Counted from the first letter of the stretch, positions 48,807 through 57,619 are shown. The stretch is 64,000 nucleotides of DNA from an uncultured Microbacterium sp. (GCF_937927635.1 NZ_CALBRW010000016.1:62001-126000), one strand, 5' to 3'. Translations and numbers: made by a program. The notes: generated by a model not told the origin, from the sequence alone.

Positions 48807-51023
48807 TCAGCGACCGGGGCGGAGGTCCAGGCGGCGCAGCACCTGGGCGTTGAGCGCCACGACGATGGTCGACAGGCTCATCAGCACGGCGCCGACCGAC
48901 ATCGGCAGCACGAACCCGACGGGCGCCAGCACGCCGGCCGCCAGCGGCACCGAGATGAGGTTGTAGCCGGCCGCCCACCACAGGTTCTGCTTCATCTTGC
49001 GGTAGCCGGCCTGCGACAGGTCGATCACGGAGACCACGGAGCGCGGATCGTCGGAGGCCAGGATGACACCTGCCGAGGCGATCGCGACGTCGGTGCCCGC
49101 CCCGATCGCGATGCCGACGTCGGCCTGCGCGAGCGCCGGGGCGTCGTTCACGCCGTCGCCGACCATCGCGACCTTCTTGCCCTCGTGCTGCAGCTCGGCG
49201 ACCTTGGCGGACTTGTCCTCGGGCCGCACGCCGGCGAACACCCGCTGGATGCCCAGTTCACCGGCCACCGCGTGCGCGACGGCTTCGGCATCCCCCGTGA
49301 TCATGACCACCTCGACGCCCCGGCGCTGCAGAGCCTCGACGGCCTCGCGGGATTCAGGGCGGATCTCGTCGGCGAGCCTCAGCCCGCCGATCACCCGCCC
49401 GTCGCGCACGACATGCAGGATGATCGCGCCCTCAGCGCGCCAGTGCGCGGCATCCGGCACCTCGTCGGCGCCGATCTCGGCGAGCATGTACGGCCCGCCG
49501 ACGCGGATCTCGTGCCCGTCGACGGTGGCGGTCACGCCGACAGCGGGCGAGGAGGAGAAGCCGGTCGCGGTCAGCTGTGTGCGGGGTCCCTGAGCCGGAC
49601 CCACACGCCCCGGAGACTCCGGGCGGCGCGAAGCGACGGCTGGAGTGGTGCGTGGGGAACGAAGGGCCGCGCGCACGATCGCCGTGGCCAGCGGATGCTC
49701 GCTGTCGGCCTCCGCGGCGGCGGCCAGCGCCAGCACGTCGTCGGCATCCCAGCCGGGCACCGGCGCGATGCCGGTGACGGTGGGCTCGCCCCTGGTGAGC
49801 GTGCCGGTCTTGTCGAACAGCACGGCGTCGATGTCACGCATGGTCTCCAGCGCCAGCCGGTCCTTCACGAGCACGCCGGCGCGGGCCGCGCGCTCGGTCG
49901 CGATGGAGACCACCAGCGGAATGGCCAGGCCCAGAGCGTGCGGGCAGGCGATCACGAGCACGGTGATGGTGCGCACGACGGCCTCATCCGGCATCCCGAC
50001 CAGCGTCCAGACGATCGCGGTGATGGCGGCGGCACCCAGAGCGAACCAGAACAGCCAGGCGGCCGCACGATCGGCGATGCGCTGCGCGCGGGAGCTGGAC
50101 GCCTGCGCGTCGGCGACGAGCCTGCGGATGCCGGCCAGCGCCGTGTCGTCGCCGGTGGCGGTCACCTCTACACGCAGACCGGAGTCGGTCGCGACCGTGC
50201 CTGCGGTCACGTGGTCGCCGGCGGTGCGGCTCACCGTGCGGGACTCCCCAGTCAACATGGACTCGTCGAGGTCGGCGCGACCGTCGACGATCACGCCGTC
50301 GGCGGGGATGCTGCCACCCGGGCGAACCAGCACGACATCGCCTGTCTTCAGGTCAGCCGGGCTGACCACGGTGCCGTCCACCAGTTCGGCCTCATCGGGC
50401 AGCAGGGCCGCGAGCGAGTCCAGCGCGGAGGTCGTCTGTGCGAGCGAGCGCATCTCCAGCCAGTGGCCGAGCAGCATGATCACGATCAGCAGCGCCAGCT
50501 CCCACCAGAACTCGAGTTCGTGGTGCAGGATGCCCAGGGTCGCGCCCCACGATGCCAGGAACGCCACCGTGATGGCCAGGCCGATCAGCAGCATCATGCC
50601 CGGGCGGCGGGATCTGAGCTCGGAGACAGCGCCGGTGAGGAACGGGCGACCGCCCCACACGTACATGACCGTGCCGAGGACCGGGGCGACCCAGGTCGCC
50701 CACGCGGGGACCGTGTAGCCGAGGATCATCGCGAACATGCCGCTGAACGCGACGACGGGGATCGCGATCAGCAGGTTGATCCAGAACAGCCGCCGGAACT
50801 GTCCGGCGTGGTCGCCGTGGCCGGCGTGGCCGGCGTGGTCGCCGTGGCCCGCGTGGTCCGCGTGTGCCTCGTTGCCGGCATCGGATCCGTGGGCCTCGTG
50901 GCCGGCGTGAGCGGGGTGGCCGACGTGTTGGGCATCCCCCTCAGGCATCCCCTCGTGCGATGAGGAATGCGCGTCCATCGTGCGCGCTTCGTGAACATGC
51001 TCGGTGTGGTCGTGCGGGTCCAT
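48807..51023 (-). CDS. copB: CopB-type heavy-metal P1B ATPase
   Basis: A 738-residue P-type ATPase. The N-terminus is very rich in His (repeats such as HAGHGDHAG, residues ~1-75) instead of a CxxC domain. The membrane metal motif is CPH (VIACPHALGLAIP), with the phosphorylation site DKTGTLTRG and hinge GDGVNDAPAL. CPH plus a His-rich N-terminus defines the CopB (P1B-3) group, which exports copper or silver. The ATG at 51023 has GAGGAGG five bases upstream. Residues ~450-480, after SEHPLATAIVRAAL, form a Pro/Arg-rich insert written by an imperfect palindrome. A CsoR-like site lies upstream. Confidence 0.94.
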   Translation of the reverse strand: MDPHDHTEHVHEARTMDAHSSSHEGMPEGDAQHVGHPAHAGHEAHGSDAGNEAHADHAGHGDHAGHAGHGDHAGQFRRLFWINLLIAIPVVAFSGMFAMILGYTVPAWATWVAPVLGTVMYVWGGRPFLTGAVSELRSRRPGMMLLIGLAITVAFLASWGATLGILHHELEFWWELALLIVIMLLGHWLEMRSLAQTTSALDSLAALLPDEAELVDGTVVSPADLKTGDVVLVRPGGSIPADGVIVDGRADLDESMLTGESRTVSRTAGDHVTAGTVATDSGLRVEVTATGDDTALAGIRRLVADAQASSSRAQRIADRAAAWLFWFALGAAAITAIVWTLVGMPDEAVVRTITVLVIACPHALGLAIPLVVSIATERAARAGVLVKDRLALETMRDIDAVLFDKTGTLTRGEPTVTGIAPVPGWDADDVLALAAAAEADSEHPLATAIVRAALRSPRTTPAVASRRPESPGRVGPAQGPRTQLTATGFSSSPAVGVTATVDGHEIRVGGPYMLAEIGADEVPDAAHWRAEGAIILHVVRDGRVIGGLRLADEIRPESREAVEALQRRGVEVVMITGDAEAVAHAVAGELGIQRVFAGVRPEDKSAKVAELQHEGKKVAMVGDGVNDAPALAQADVGIAIGAGTDVAIASAGVILASDDPRSVVSVIDLSQAGYRKMKQNLWWAAGYNLISVPLAAGVLAPVGFVLPMSVGAVLMSLSTIVVALNAQVLRRLDLRPGR
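49578..49676. repeat. In-frame imperfect palindrome in copB
   Basis: About 100 bp with long imperfect arms (GTGTGCGGGG..CCC against its partner near 49640-49676), inner ACTCC/GGAGT, and the apex GGCGCGAAGCG, which matches the CGCGAAG apex of copy A. It encodes the Pro/Arg-rich insert in the nucleotide-binding domain and contains GGTCCCTGAGCC, a fragment of the repeat at 38760. Confidence 0.5.
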
Positions 51024-51079
51024 CGGGCCTCCTCGGTATCCGGAGCCGGCTGAACCGGCCCATGATAGCTCCAACCCAC

Positions 51080-51096
51080 ATACCCGCATGGGGTAT
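51080..51096. promoter_or_regulatory. CsoR-like operator upstream of copB
   Basis: ATACCC, four bases, GGGGTAT. It matches the TACCC..GGGTA pattern of copper-responsive CsoR operators and lies 57 bases before the copB start. Confidence 0.75.
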
Positions 51097-51127
51097 TCCC
51101 GAGACTGTCCGGCAGTGGCGCGCGCCG

Positions 51128-51206
51128 GGTGCACGGGATGTTGCCGAGCGCACGGGTTGTTCGCGCGAACTTCCGGTGCACTCGGCGAGGTCCCGTGCTG
51201 TCGACG
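51128..51206. repeat. Palindromic element, copy D
   Basis: GTGCACGGGATGTTGCCGAG on the left and CTCGGCGAGGTCCCGTGC on the right flank the perfect palindromic apex TTCGCGCGAA. It lies between the copA stop and the copB promoter, two genes on the same strand, so it may end the copZ-copA... transcript or separate it from copB. Confidence 0.7.
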
Positions 51207-51242
51207 ACGACTGGGGCGCGCACGTGCGCGTCACGTCGCACG

Positions 51243-53543
51243 TCAGCGGAAGGTGCGCAGACGCAGGCTGTTGCCGACGACGAACACGCTCGAGAACGCC
51301 ATGGCGGCCCCCGCGAGCATGGGGTTCAGCAGGCCGAGCGCGGCCAGCGGGATCGCGGCGGTGTTGTACGCGAACGCCCAGAACAGGTTGCCCTTGATCG
51401 TGCCGAGCGTGCTGCGCGAGAGGCGGATGGCATCGGCTGCCGCCCGCAGATCGCCGCGCACGAGAGTGATGTCGGATGCTTCGATCGCGACATCCGTGCC
51501 GGTGCCCATGGCCATGCCGAGGTCGGCCTGCGCGAGCGCGGGAGCGTCGTTGACGCCGTCGCCGACCATCGCGACGACGCGGCCCTCGCCCTGCAGCTGC
51601 GAGACCACGGCGACCTTCTCTGCGGGCAGCACTTCGGCGATCACGCGGTCGATCCCGACCTGCGCGGCGATGTGCCGCGCGGCCTGCTGGTTGTCGCCGG
51701 TGAGGAGCACAGGAGTGAGTCCGAGCGCCTTCAGCCGCGCGACGGCCTCGGCACTGGTGGCCTTGACCTCGTCAGCCACGACGATCAGGCCGCGGGCTTC
51801 GCCGCCCCAGGCGACCAGCACGACCGTCTGGCCGGCGGACTCGGCGTCCGCCTTCGCCTGCAGCAGCTCGGCCGACGGATGCAGCGACCACTCCTCCAGG
51901 AGCGACAGCCGCCCCACGACCATGGCGTGCCCCTCGACGACGCCCGTGACACCGCGGCCCTCGTGGTTCTGGAACGACTCCACGGCCGGCAGGGCTGTCA
52001 CGGATTCCTGACGGGCCGGTTCGCCGACGGCGTGTCCAGCATCGACACGCCGCCCGGTGGTCGCACCGTCAGTGATCCGTGACGCCGCAGCAGCGACGGC
52101 CCGGGCGATGGGGTGCTCGCTGGCGTGCTCGATGGCGCCGGCCAGGCGCAGCAGCTCACCGGCATCCGTCCCCGCCTCGGGCACGACGGAGGCGACCGAC
52201 ATCCGCCCCTCGGTGACGGTTCCGGTCTTGTCGAGCACGATCGTGTCGACGCGGCGGGTGGACTCCAGCACCTCCGGGCCCTTGATCAGGATGCCGAGCT
52301 GCGCGCCGCGCCCGGTGCCGACCAGCAGCGCGGTGGGCGTGGCCAGTCCCAGCGCGCACGGGCAGGCGATGATGAGCACCGCGACCGCGGCGGTGAACGC
52401 CATCGACGGCCCGAAGCCGAGCAGCAGCCACGCGGCCAGCGTCACCAGGGCGATGCCGATCACGATCGGCACGAAGATCCCCGAGATGCGGTCAGCCAGG
52501 CGCTGCACCTCGGCCTTGCCGGTCTGCGCGTCCTCGACCAGGCGCGCCATCTGCGCGAGCTGCGTGTCGGCGCCCACGCGAGTGGCGCGCACCACGAGCC
52601 GACCGCCGGCGTTCACGGTGGCGCCGGTCACGGCATCCCCCGCCGCCACCTCGACCGGCACGGACTCGCCGGTGATCATCGACTGGTCCACGGCGGAGGT
52701 CCCCGAGACGACGACGCCGTCGGTGGCGATCTTCTCGCCGGGGCGCACGACGAACTCGTCGCCCACGCGCAGCTCGGCGATCGGAATGCGCACCTCGGCG
52801 CCCGCCCGCAGCACCGCGACGTCCTTCGCACCGAGCTCCATCAGCGCGCGCAGCGCCGCTCCCGCCTGTCGCTTGGCGCGCTTCTCGAAGTACCGCCCGG
52901 CCAGCACGAACATGGTCACGCCGGCGGCGACCTCGAGGTAGATGCTGCCCGCGCCGTCAGTGCGCGTGATCGCGAAAGAGAACTCGTGGGTCATCCCCGG
53001 CATCCCGGCCGTGCCGAGGAACAGCGCGTACAGCGACCACAGGAACGCCGCCGAGGTGCCCAGGCTGATCAGGGTGTCCATGGTGGCCGCGCCGTGGCGG
53101 AGGTTGACCCAGGCCGCATGGTGGAACGGCCAGGCCGCCCACACGATCACCGGTGCGGCGAGTGCCAGCGAGGCCCACTGCCAGTACGTGAACTGCAGCG
53201 CGGGGATCATCGCCAGCAGGATCACCGGCACGCTCAGCACGATCGCGCCGACCAGCCGCTGCCGCAGGGAGCGCAGCTCCGGATCCTCATCGACCCGGGA
53301 ATCGACCGGGTCGGGCTCGGCCTTCGGAACGGATGCCGTGTACCCGGCGTTCTCGACCGTGGTGATCAGCAGCGCGGCATCCAGCGGACCGTCGACCGTG
53401 ACCTGCGCCTTCTCGGTGGCGTAGTTGACGGTCGCGGTGACGCCGTCGAGCCGGTTGAGCTTCTTCTCGATGCGCATGGCGCACGAGGCGCAGGTCATGC
53501 CGCCGATCTCCAGATCGATGCGGGACGCGTCTGCGATGGTCAT
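51243..53543 (-). CDS. copA: Copper-exporting P1B-1 ATPase CopA
   Basis: A 766-residue P-type ATPase. The N-terminal heavy-metal-associated domain carries GMTCASC near residue 15; the membrane motif is CPC (IIACPCALGLATP near residue 390). TGES is present, with phosphorylation site DKTGTVTEG near residue 438, HP motif SEHPIARA, and GDGVNDAPAL. It exports Cu(I). Residues ~487-516 form an insert after AVAAAA written by an 87-bp palindrome, in the same loop as the insert in copB. It lies 25 bp behind copZ. Confidence 0.96.
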   Translation of the reverse strand: MTIADASRIDLEIGGMTCASCAMRIEKKLNRLDGVTATVNYATEKAQVTVDGPLDAALLITTVENAGYTASVPKAEPDPVDSRVDEDPELRSLRQRLVGAIVLSVPVILLAMIPALQFTYWQWASLALAAPVIVWAAWPFHHAAWVNLRHGAATMDTLISLGTSAAFLWSLYALFLGTAGMPGMTHEFSFAITRTDGAGSIYLEVAAGVTMFVLAGRYFEKRAKRQAGAALRALMELGAKDVAVLRAGAEVRIPIAELRVGDEFVVRPGEKIATDGVVVSGTSAVDQSMITGESVPVEVAAGDAVTGATVNAGGRLVVRATRVGADTQLAQMARLVEDAQTGKAEVQRLADRISGIFVPIVIGIALVTLAAWLLLGFGPSMAFTAAVAVLIIACPCALGLATPTALLVGTGRGAQLGILIKGPEVLESTRRVDTIVLDKTGTVTEGRMSVASVVPEAGTDAGELLRLAGAIEHASEHPIARAVAAAASRITDGATTGRRVDAGHAVGEPARQESVTALPAVESFQNHEGRGVTGVVEGHAMVVGRLSLLEEWSLHPSAELLQAKADAESAGQTVVLVAWGGEARGLIVVADEVKATSAEAVARLKALGLTPVLLTGDNQQAARHIAAQVGIDRVIAEVLPAEKVAVVSQLQGEGRVVAMVGDGVNDAPALAQADLGMAMGTGTDVAIEASDITLVRGDLRAAADAIRLSRSTLGTIKGNLFWAFAYNTAAIPLAALGLLNPMLAGAAMAFSSVFVVGNSLRLRTFR
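51997..52083. repeat. In-frame palindromic element in copA
   Basis: Outer arms 51997-52014 and 52066-52083 pair at 16 of 18 positions (GTCACGGATTCCTGACGG on the left). Inner arms GGCGTGTC and GACACGCC pair perfectly around CAGCATC. 87 bp, exactly 29 codons. Confidence 0.75.
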
Positions 53544-53568
53544 GGCGATGCTCCTCGAGAAGAATCGA

Positions 53569-53778
53569 TCAGGCGGCGACCGCGGAGTAGCCTGCCTCGT
53601 CGACGGCGGCGATGACGGCGTCCGAATCCAGAGCGGATGCCGAAGTGATGACCAGCCTGCCGGTCTGCGCGCTCACGTCGACGCTCTCGACGCCGGCGAT
53701 CTGCGATACCTCTTCGCGCACGGACATCTCGCAGTGCCCGCAGGTCATCCCGGTCACCTGGAACTCGGTGGTGGTCAT
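53569..53778 (-). CDS. copZ: Copper chaperone CopZ
   Basis: A 69-residue heavy-metal-associated domain with the copper motif GMTCGHC at residues 10-16 and the usual ferredoxin-like sequence (VDVSAQTGRLVIT, AVDEAGYS). It delivers Cu(I) to CopA, encoded 25 bp downstream. Two CsoR-like operators lie just upstream, so the copZ-copA pair is predicted to be copper-inducible. Confidence 0.96.
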   Translation of the reverse strand: MTTTEFQVTGMTCGHCEMSVREEVSQIAGVESVDVSAQTGRLVITSASALDSDAVIAAVDEAGYSAVAA

Positions 53779-53796
53779 GGTCTCTCCTCTGTTCGA

Positions 53797-53813
53797 GTAC
53801 CCCCGCAGGGTAC
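53797..53813. promoter_or_regulatory. CsoR-like operator, proximal to copZ
   Basis: GTACCC, five bases, GGGTAC: a perfect dyad 19 bases upstream of copZ. Confidence 0.7.
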
Positions 53814-53832
53814 GTGAATCAGCGTATCACTA

Positions 53833-53849
53833 ATACCCTATGGGGGTAT
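53833..53849. promoter_or_regulatory. CsoR-like operator, distal to copZ
   Basis: ATACCCTATGGGGGTAT, almost identical to the CsoR site of the Bacillus subtilis copZA promoter. It lies 55 bases upstream of copZ and just beyond the 3' end of the GGDEF gene. Confidence 0.85.
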
Positions 53850-53869
53850 AGGAGGAAGACCGGATGCCG

Positions 53870-54898
53870 TCAGACTCCGCGCTTGTTGCGGTACATCGCG
53901 GCATCCGCGCGACGCACGCCCTCCTCCATGGGTTCGCCGGGGCGCATCTCGGTCACGCCCCACGACCACGGGTGACCGGCGAGCTGCCGCATGCCTGCCA
54001 GCATCCGCTCGGCGTCGTCGGCGGGCGTGTCCGGCAGCATCATGATGAATTCGTCGCCGCCGAGGCGGCCGACCAGGTCGCCGGCGCGCGAGAGCGAGAC
54101 CCACTGCGCGACGAGGCTCTTCAGCACCGCGTCGCCGGCGTCATGCCCCTCCTCGTCGTTGACCTCCTTGAAGCGATCCAGGTCCAGCACCGCGATCGAC
54201 AGCGGCCGCTTCGAGCGGTTCGCGCGACGCATCGCCTCGGCCAATTGCGCGGTGAAGCCGCGCCGGTTCAGGGCGCCGGTCAGCGCATCGGTGTGCGCCT
54301 CGATGCGCACGCGGTGGCGCACGAAGAACCCGATCTCCAGGCACAACCAGGTCAGCAGCACTGCTCCGGCGATGTTCTGCACCCCGAACAGCCCCGTGCC
54401 CAGCACTCCTTCGATCCTGGGGCCGCCGAACGGGCCGAATCGTATGGCTGCGGCGACCGATGCCACGATGACGAGCTCCAGCGCTCGGCCGATGCGGACG
54501 CCGAAGAACCAGGCGAGGTAGACCGCCATGACCGGCAGCTCCTGGATGGCCGCGACGGCGTTCTGACGCTCGTGGGAGAAGCCCAGGTAATAGACCGACA
54601 CGACGGCATGAGCCACCACCAGCAGCAGCCCGGTCCATTTGGGCAGACGCACCCCCATCACCAGCACCAGCACCACCGGCACCAGGCAGGCGATCATCAG
54701 CCCTGCCGCTGTCGCCACCTCTGCGCGGGCGAGGTCTGGGTCGAAGAGCTCGAAGCCCTCCAGCACGGCGAAGTACAGGCAGAGGACCGCCGTCACCAGG
54801 GACTGGATCGAGGTGCGCTGACGCACCCGCTGGATCCACCCCAGCCGCAACCAGGACAGCTCCTGACTGTCGGCGGCCCGAATGCCCTGCTCGACCAC
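53870..54898 (-). CDS. Membrane-bound GGDEF diguanylate cyclase
   Basis: A 342-residue protein with about six membrane helices (residues ~20-190) and a C-terminal GGDEF domain from ~200. The active site reads RLGGDEF near residues 278-284, and an RAGD inhibitory site lies exactly five residues before it, so the enzyme should make c-di-GMP with product inhibition. The GTG at 54898 is chosen: GGGGAAGGGG stands a few bases upstream, and TAATCT (54945-54950 on the minus strand) is a plausible -10. The membrane part resembles no sensor I recognise. It is divergent from the EAL gene. Confidence 0.88.
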   Translation of the reverse strand: MVEQGIRAADSQELSWLRLGWIQRVRQRTSIQSLVTAVLCLYFAVLEGFELFDPDLARAEVATAAGLMIACLVPVVLVLVMGVRLPKWTGLLLVVAHAVVSVYYLGFSHERQNAVAAIQELPVMAVYLAWFFGVRIGRALELVIVASVAAAIRFGPFGGPRIEGVLGTGLFGVQNIAGAVLLTWLCLEIGFFVRHRVRIEAHTDALTGALNRRGFTAQLAEAMRRANRSKRPLSIAVLDLDRFKEVNDEEGHDAGDAVLKSLVAQWVSLSRAGDLVGRLGGDEFIMMLPDTPADDAERMLAGMRQLAGHPWSWGVTEMRPGEPMEEGVRRADAAMYRNKRGV

Positions 54899-55057
54899 GA
54901 CGAATACCCCTTCCCCAGCGCGCCCCTTCCGCGTGCTGGATGTCAGATTACCCTGCACCCCGGACAGACGTCGATGACGACTTCGACGAAAGTCGATAGT
55001 GGCGGGAAGTCGTCACAGAAGGCTACTCCGCCGGTCACGCAGCGAATACACTGAACC

Positions 55058-55801
55058 GTGATCTTCACCCCCACCGAACACGGGAGCCGCATGAGACGCA
55101 CCGTGGACGCCACAGCGCACTTCCAGCCCATCGTTGACCTGCGATCATCTCGCGTGGTCGGCTTCGAGGCGCTGGCGCGCTTCGACGACGGCGTCTCGCC
55201 TCTGGAGCACCTGCGCGCCGCAGAAGAGGTCGGGCAGCGCGAGGATCTGGAGCTGCGCCTCATCGAGATGGCCGTGGAGGCCGCATCCGCTCTCCCGGTC
55301 TCGTCGTTCGTGACGCTGAACGCATCGGGCGGCACGATGACCGACCCGTTCCTGGCCGAGGTCCTGCAGCGCGCCGAGCGCTCGTGGGGTCTGGAGCTGT
55401 TCGAGGGCTCGGCACCGAGCGAGTGCGTGGCCGTGCGAGAGCAGGTCGATCGTCTCGGGGGCTTCCTGCTGATCGACGATGCCGGAACGGACTTCTCGGA
55501 CGAGGACCGCATCCGGCAGCTGCGGCCGGACATCGTCAAGATCGACGGGGATCTCTTCCGGCGATCATTCGACGACACCCCGGCCTGCGAGCTGATCCGC
55601 GGCGTCGTCGCGGCCGCCCACGAGGTGGACGCACGGATTCTGGTCGAAGGCGTCGAGGATGCCCATCAGCTGGAGACGATCGTCGCCCGCGGTGCGGGCC
55701 TCGCCCAGGGCTACCACCTGGGTCGCCCCGCACCCATCGAGGGCGTCCCCGCCATGCTGGCCGATCTGCAGCTGCGGCTCGGGATGGATGCCGACCTCTG
55801 A
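55058..55801 (+). CDS. EAL-domain c-di-GMP phosphodiesterase
   Basis: A 247-residue stand-alone EAL domain: FQPIVDLRSSRVVGFEALAR near residue 23 (EAL motif), VTLNAS with the metal-binding Asn, LELFEG with the next Glu, LIDDAGTDFS with the Asp-Asp pair, IVKIDGD with the catalytic Lys, VEGVED, and AQGYHLGRP. All key positions appear kept, so hydrolysis of c-di-GMP is likely, although several motifs deviate slightly. The start is GTG; TACACT (55047-55052) ends five bases before it (leaderless). It is divergent from the diguanylate cyclase. Confidence 0.9.
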   Translation: MIFTPTEHGSRMRRTVDATAHFQPIVDLRSSRVVGFEALARFDDGVSPLEHLRAAEEVGQREDLELRLIEMAVEAASALPVSSFVTLNASGGTMTDPFLAEVLQRAERSWGLELFEGSAPSECVAVREQVDRLGGFLLIDDAGTDFSDEDRIRQLRPDIVKIDGDLFRRSFDDTPACELIRGVVAAAHEVDARILVEGVEDAHQLETIVARGAGLAQGYHLGRPAPIEGVPAMLADLQLRLGMDADL

Positions 55802-55807
55802 TCGGGT

Positions 55808-57619
55808 TCAGGACCCGATGAACTCCTCGACCTCGCCGTAGTCCGCGCTCTCGCGGACCTCGACCACGGCGCCCAGGCGGTCGGTGTCGAGCACGACGAT
55901 CTCGTTCTCACCCTCGCGCCACAGTGGCCCGGGCGCGTACAGGGTCACCTGCGGGCCGCGCTCCCGGTACCGGCCCAGCAGGAAGCCGTTCAGCCAGACC
56001 ATGCCGTGCGCGCAGTCGGGAAGGGCGATCCATGCGTCCAGCGGACGGGAGACCGTGACGGATGCCGTGGCCAGACCGTCCTGCCCCGCCGAGCCTGCTT
56101 CCTGGGTCGCTGAGCCCGTCGCTTGCACTGAGCGAACGCCGGCGAGACGAAGTGAAGCGTCGTCGACACCCACGTCGGGAACGGCATCCCGCGGCAGCAT
56201 CCGGTGTTCCCAGCCGTGCTGGAACCGGCGGCCGATCAGCACGCCGCCGAGGATGCCCTTGCGCCCACCGGTGTGCGGCCCGTAGTTCACGCGTCCGAGG
56301 CTCTCGACGATGATCGTGAGTCGGCCGACGCCACCGGCTGTCGGCAGGGTGAGGGTCTGCGGGCCGTCGTGCTCGACGGTGCCCAGACGTTGATCGTCGA
56401 GGAACACCGTGGCGCGGTCACGCAGCTCGAGCAGGGTCAGGATCGAGTCGGGCTCGAACACGGCATCCGACTCGTACGCGACGATCCCGTCCTCCGCGCC
56501 CAGCTGCTCGAAGGTCAACGGCTGCGGCGCGGTCGCCACGACGGGCTGCGCCCGCACGACGTCCAGCAGCGAAGCGACCCGCGTCAGCACAGCGGATGCC
56601 GCGGGCTGGTGCTCCGGGTCGTCCGGAACCTCCGGCAGATCGCCGGAATGGAACGGCGCGAACGCCGCGCGCAGTGCATGGAACTTCTCGTTCAGCGAGC
56701 CGTCCTCGCCGATCGGGGCGTCGGAGTCGTAGGAGGTGATGGTGGGCTGGATCACCCCGTCGTGATTGGCTCCCGCCCACAGGCCGAAGTTCGTGCCGCC
56801 GTGCGCCATGTACACACTGACCGAACCGCCGGCATCCAGCAGCTCCTGCACGGTGCCGATCATGCTCTCGGCCGACCGCACGTGATGCTTCTCGCCCCAG
56901 TGGTCGAACCAGCCGCCCCACAGCTCGCTGCACATCAGGTGGTGATCGTCGCGGCGCAGGGCCACGGCATCCTCCACCCCGCTGCCGAACGTGAAAGTGC
57001 CCATCGCGCCGGGCACGCTGCCGTTCCGCACCATGTCGGCGGTGGTGCCGTCGGCGGTGGTGAGCATCTCGACCATCCCGCGGCTGCGCAGGCCGTCGCG
57101 CAGATGCGCGAGGTAGGCCTGGTCGGTGCCGTAGGAGCCGTACTCGTTCTCCACCTGGATCAGGCGGATCGGCCCGCCGTGCACGGCCTGCAGCGGCTCG
57201 AGCTGCGGGATCAGGGCGTCGTACCAGCGGTCCACGGCGGCCAGGAATGCGGCATCCGAGGTGCGCAGCGCGCGCACGCGACCCGACAGCCAGAACGGGA
57301 TGCCGCCGTTGGACCACTCCGCGCAGATGTACGGACTGGGGCGCACGTACACATCCAGCCCCACCTCACCCGCGAGGCGGATGAAGCGCGCGACGTCGCG
57401 CCAGCCGGTGAAGTCGATCTCACCCTCGGTGCGCTCGTGGAAGTTCCAGGCGACATAGGTGTCGACGGTGTTCGCGCCCATCGCCGCGAGGCGGCGCAGC
57501 CGGTCCTCCCACTGGTCGGGGTGGATGCGGAAGTAGTGCACGGCGCCGGACAGGATGCGGTGCGGCGCGCCGTCGCGGAAGAGCCGGCCGCCACGCCAGG
57601 CGAGGGATGCAGAGGGCAT
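55808..57619 (-). CDS. GH35 beta-galactosidase
   Basis: A 603-residue glycoside hydrolase family 35 enzyme without signal peptide. The N-terminal ILSGAVHYFRIHPDQWEDRL is typical. The acid/base is in IQVENEYGSYG (E159) and the nucleophile in MCSELWGGWFDHWG (E232); YMAHGGTNFG follows. C-terminal jelly-roll domains contain the GRVNYGP motif near residue 450. CGGAGA stands before the ATG. Residues ~484-506 are written by a dispersed repeat. A LacI-type site lies at 57644-57659. The enzyme removes terminal beta-galactose, and is the second beta-galactosidase in the window. Confidence 0.94.
   Translation of the reverse strand: MPSASLAWRGGRLFRDGAPHRILSGAVHYFRIHPDQWEDRLRRLAAMGANTVDTYVAWNFHERTEGEIDFTGWRDVARFIRLAGEVGLDVYVRPSPYICAEWSNGGIPFWLSGRVRALRTSDAAFLAAVDRWYDALIPQLEPLQAVHGGPIRLIQVENEYGSYGTDQAYLAHLRDGLRSRGMVEMLTTADGTTADMVRNGSVPGAMGTFTFGSGVEDAVALRRDDHHLMCSELWGGWFDHWGEKHHVRSAESMIGTVQELLDAGGSVSVYMAHGGTNFGLWAGANHDGVIQPTITSYDSDAPIGEDGSLNEKFHALRAAFAPFHSGDLPEVPDDPEHQPAASAVLTRVASLLDVVRAQPVVATAPQPLTFEQLGAEDGIVAYESDAVFEPDSILTLLELRDRATVFLDDQRLGTVEHDGPQTLTLPTAGGVGRLTIIVESLGRVNYGPHTGGRKGILGGVLIGRRFQHGWEHRMLPRDAVPDVGVDDASLRLAGVRSVQATGSATQEAGSAGQDGLATASVTVSRPLDAWIALPDCAHGMVWLNGFLLGRYRERGPQVTLYAPGPLWREGENEIVVLDTDRLGAVVEVRESADYGEVEEFIGS
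56104..56168. repeat. Dispersed repeat inside the GH35 gene
   Basis: GGGTCGCTGAGCCCGTCGC (56104-56122) is a close reverse-complement match to 7488-7509. The following bases continue with ACTGAGCGAACGCCGGCGAG and GACGAAGTG, a low-complexity stretch encoding a loop of Ala, Ser, Thr and Val residues. Confidence 0.5.
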
